Below, in pieces: positions 22,741 to 23,005 of a stretch of 23,005 nucleotides of DNA. The stretch covers positions 1 through 23,005 of the forward strand of contig RPFO01000869.1 of NCBI GenBank assembly GCA_009746045.1, in the 5' to 3' direction. This DNA comes from Mesostigma viride (taxonomy: Eukaryota; Streptophyta; Mesostigmatophyceae; Mesostigmatales; Mesostigmataceae). The translations under genes and the position numbers were made by a program. Position 1 is the first letter of the stretch. Each line of letters begins with the position of its first letter. Below the pieces are notes generated by a model. That model was given only the letters and a program-made list of their open reading frames with translations, had not been told where the DNA came from and ran no database searches.

Positions 22741-23005
22741 ATGACCATGGGACATGTGCACAGATGGTAGACATGAGCATAAGCCTACATGCAAACAGCC
22801 AGGTCAGGAGCTCTTTATTTGCATATCAAATGGTATTTGTTTGTATTAAAATCTGGAAAGTTGCTAAAAATAGACATGCCAAAAATAGACCAACCGATGT
22901 CGAAAAATTCTGGAAAGTCAAATTCCTTTTACTGGTGTCATGGACATGCTGCCTACATATTCTAGCATGTTTGGACTCAATTGCTCCTTGTAGGGCTTAT
23001 AAGGG
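22741..23005. other. Noncoding right end
   Basis: AT-rich. CTAAAAATAGAC and CCAAAAATAGACC form a short direct repeat near 22863-22892. No gene seen. Confidence 0.5.

Overview
The window is eukaryotic nuclear DNA. It has spliced exons with GT-AG borders, kilobase introns stuffed with simple repeats, a LINE-type ORF1 and satellite-like repeats. The best-preserved coding sequence (12577-14254) carries the hallmarks of the plant Root_cap / VWD-like family (DPHF, FDFNG, HVNARF, GILGQ, TSGIFATDC), and several splice donors are GTGCGT, GTGAGT or GTATGT. This suggests a member of the green lineage, most likely an alga. The species cannot be named from the sequence.

Region 1 (1-14254, + strand) appears to be one large gene, cut at its 5' end. 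Two families of long tandem repeat units (A: 1-5350; B: 5401-11775) each carry a short exon between good splice sites. Each exon encodes one small four-cysteine module: C-x-DD ... D-x-G-C ... P-x-C ... C. The A exons (239-361, 2545-2660, 4744-4863) and B exons (6229-6312, 6796-6879, 8190-8277, 9560-9643, 10296-10379, 11680-11763) sit in unrelated introns but share the module and the intron phase. They start with 2 nt of a split codon, and when intact they end with 1 nt (symmetric phase-1 exons). The array feeds in the same phase into a two-exon C-terminal domain (12577-13277 joined to 13919-14254). The product would be a secreted or cell-surface, disulfide-rich repeat protein with a root-cap/VWD-like end. 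Exons A2 and B3 are frame-broken, and A1 is open but has lost its cysteine pattern.

The introns of this gene are themselves unusual. A introns contain about 1.1 kb of CCTGC/CCTCC/CCGTC repeats on the + strand. Five of the six B units contain G-rich and hexanucleotide arrays (GGGGAG, GGGCGT, GAGTCT, GTGTGC) inserted at one fixed point. Each of these arrays is followed by a conserved CGCGGG/CCCGCG hairpin 14 nt before the 3' splice site. All the very long low-complexity open frames in this region are artefacts of these repeats.

Region 2 (14255-17055) holds the gene's 3' flank and a minus-strand, ORF1-only non-LTR retroelement. The ORF at 16708-15293 is L1-ORF1p-like. The element is bordered by two diverged copies of a tail repeat about 180 bp long, and no reverse transcriptase is present.

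Region 3 (17056-23005) is AT-richer and mostly noncoding. It contains a 50-bp repeat, an 8-bp/160-bp composite satellite, a perfect 26-bp inverted repeat, a possible divergent gene pair around 19387 (minus) and 19747 (plus) with inverted repeats between them, poorly defined possibly degraded coding sequence at 20.0-21.9 kb, and three copies of a 173-bp tandem repeat at the right end.
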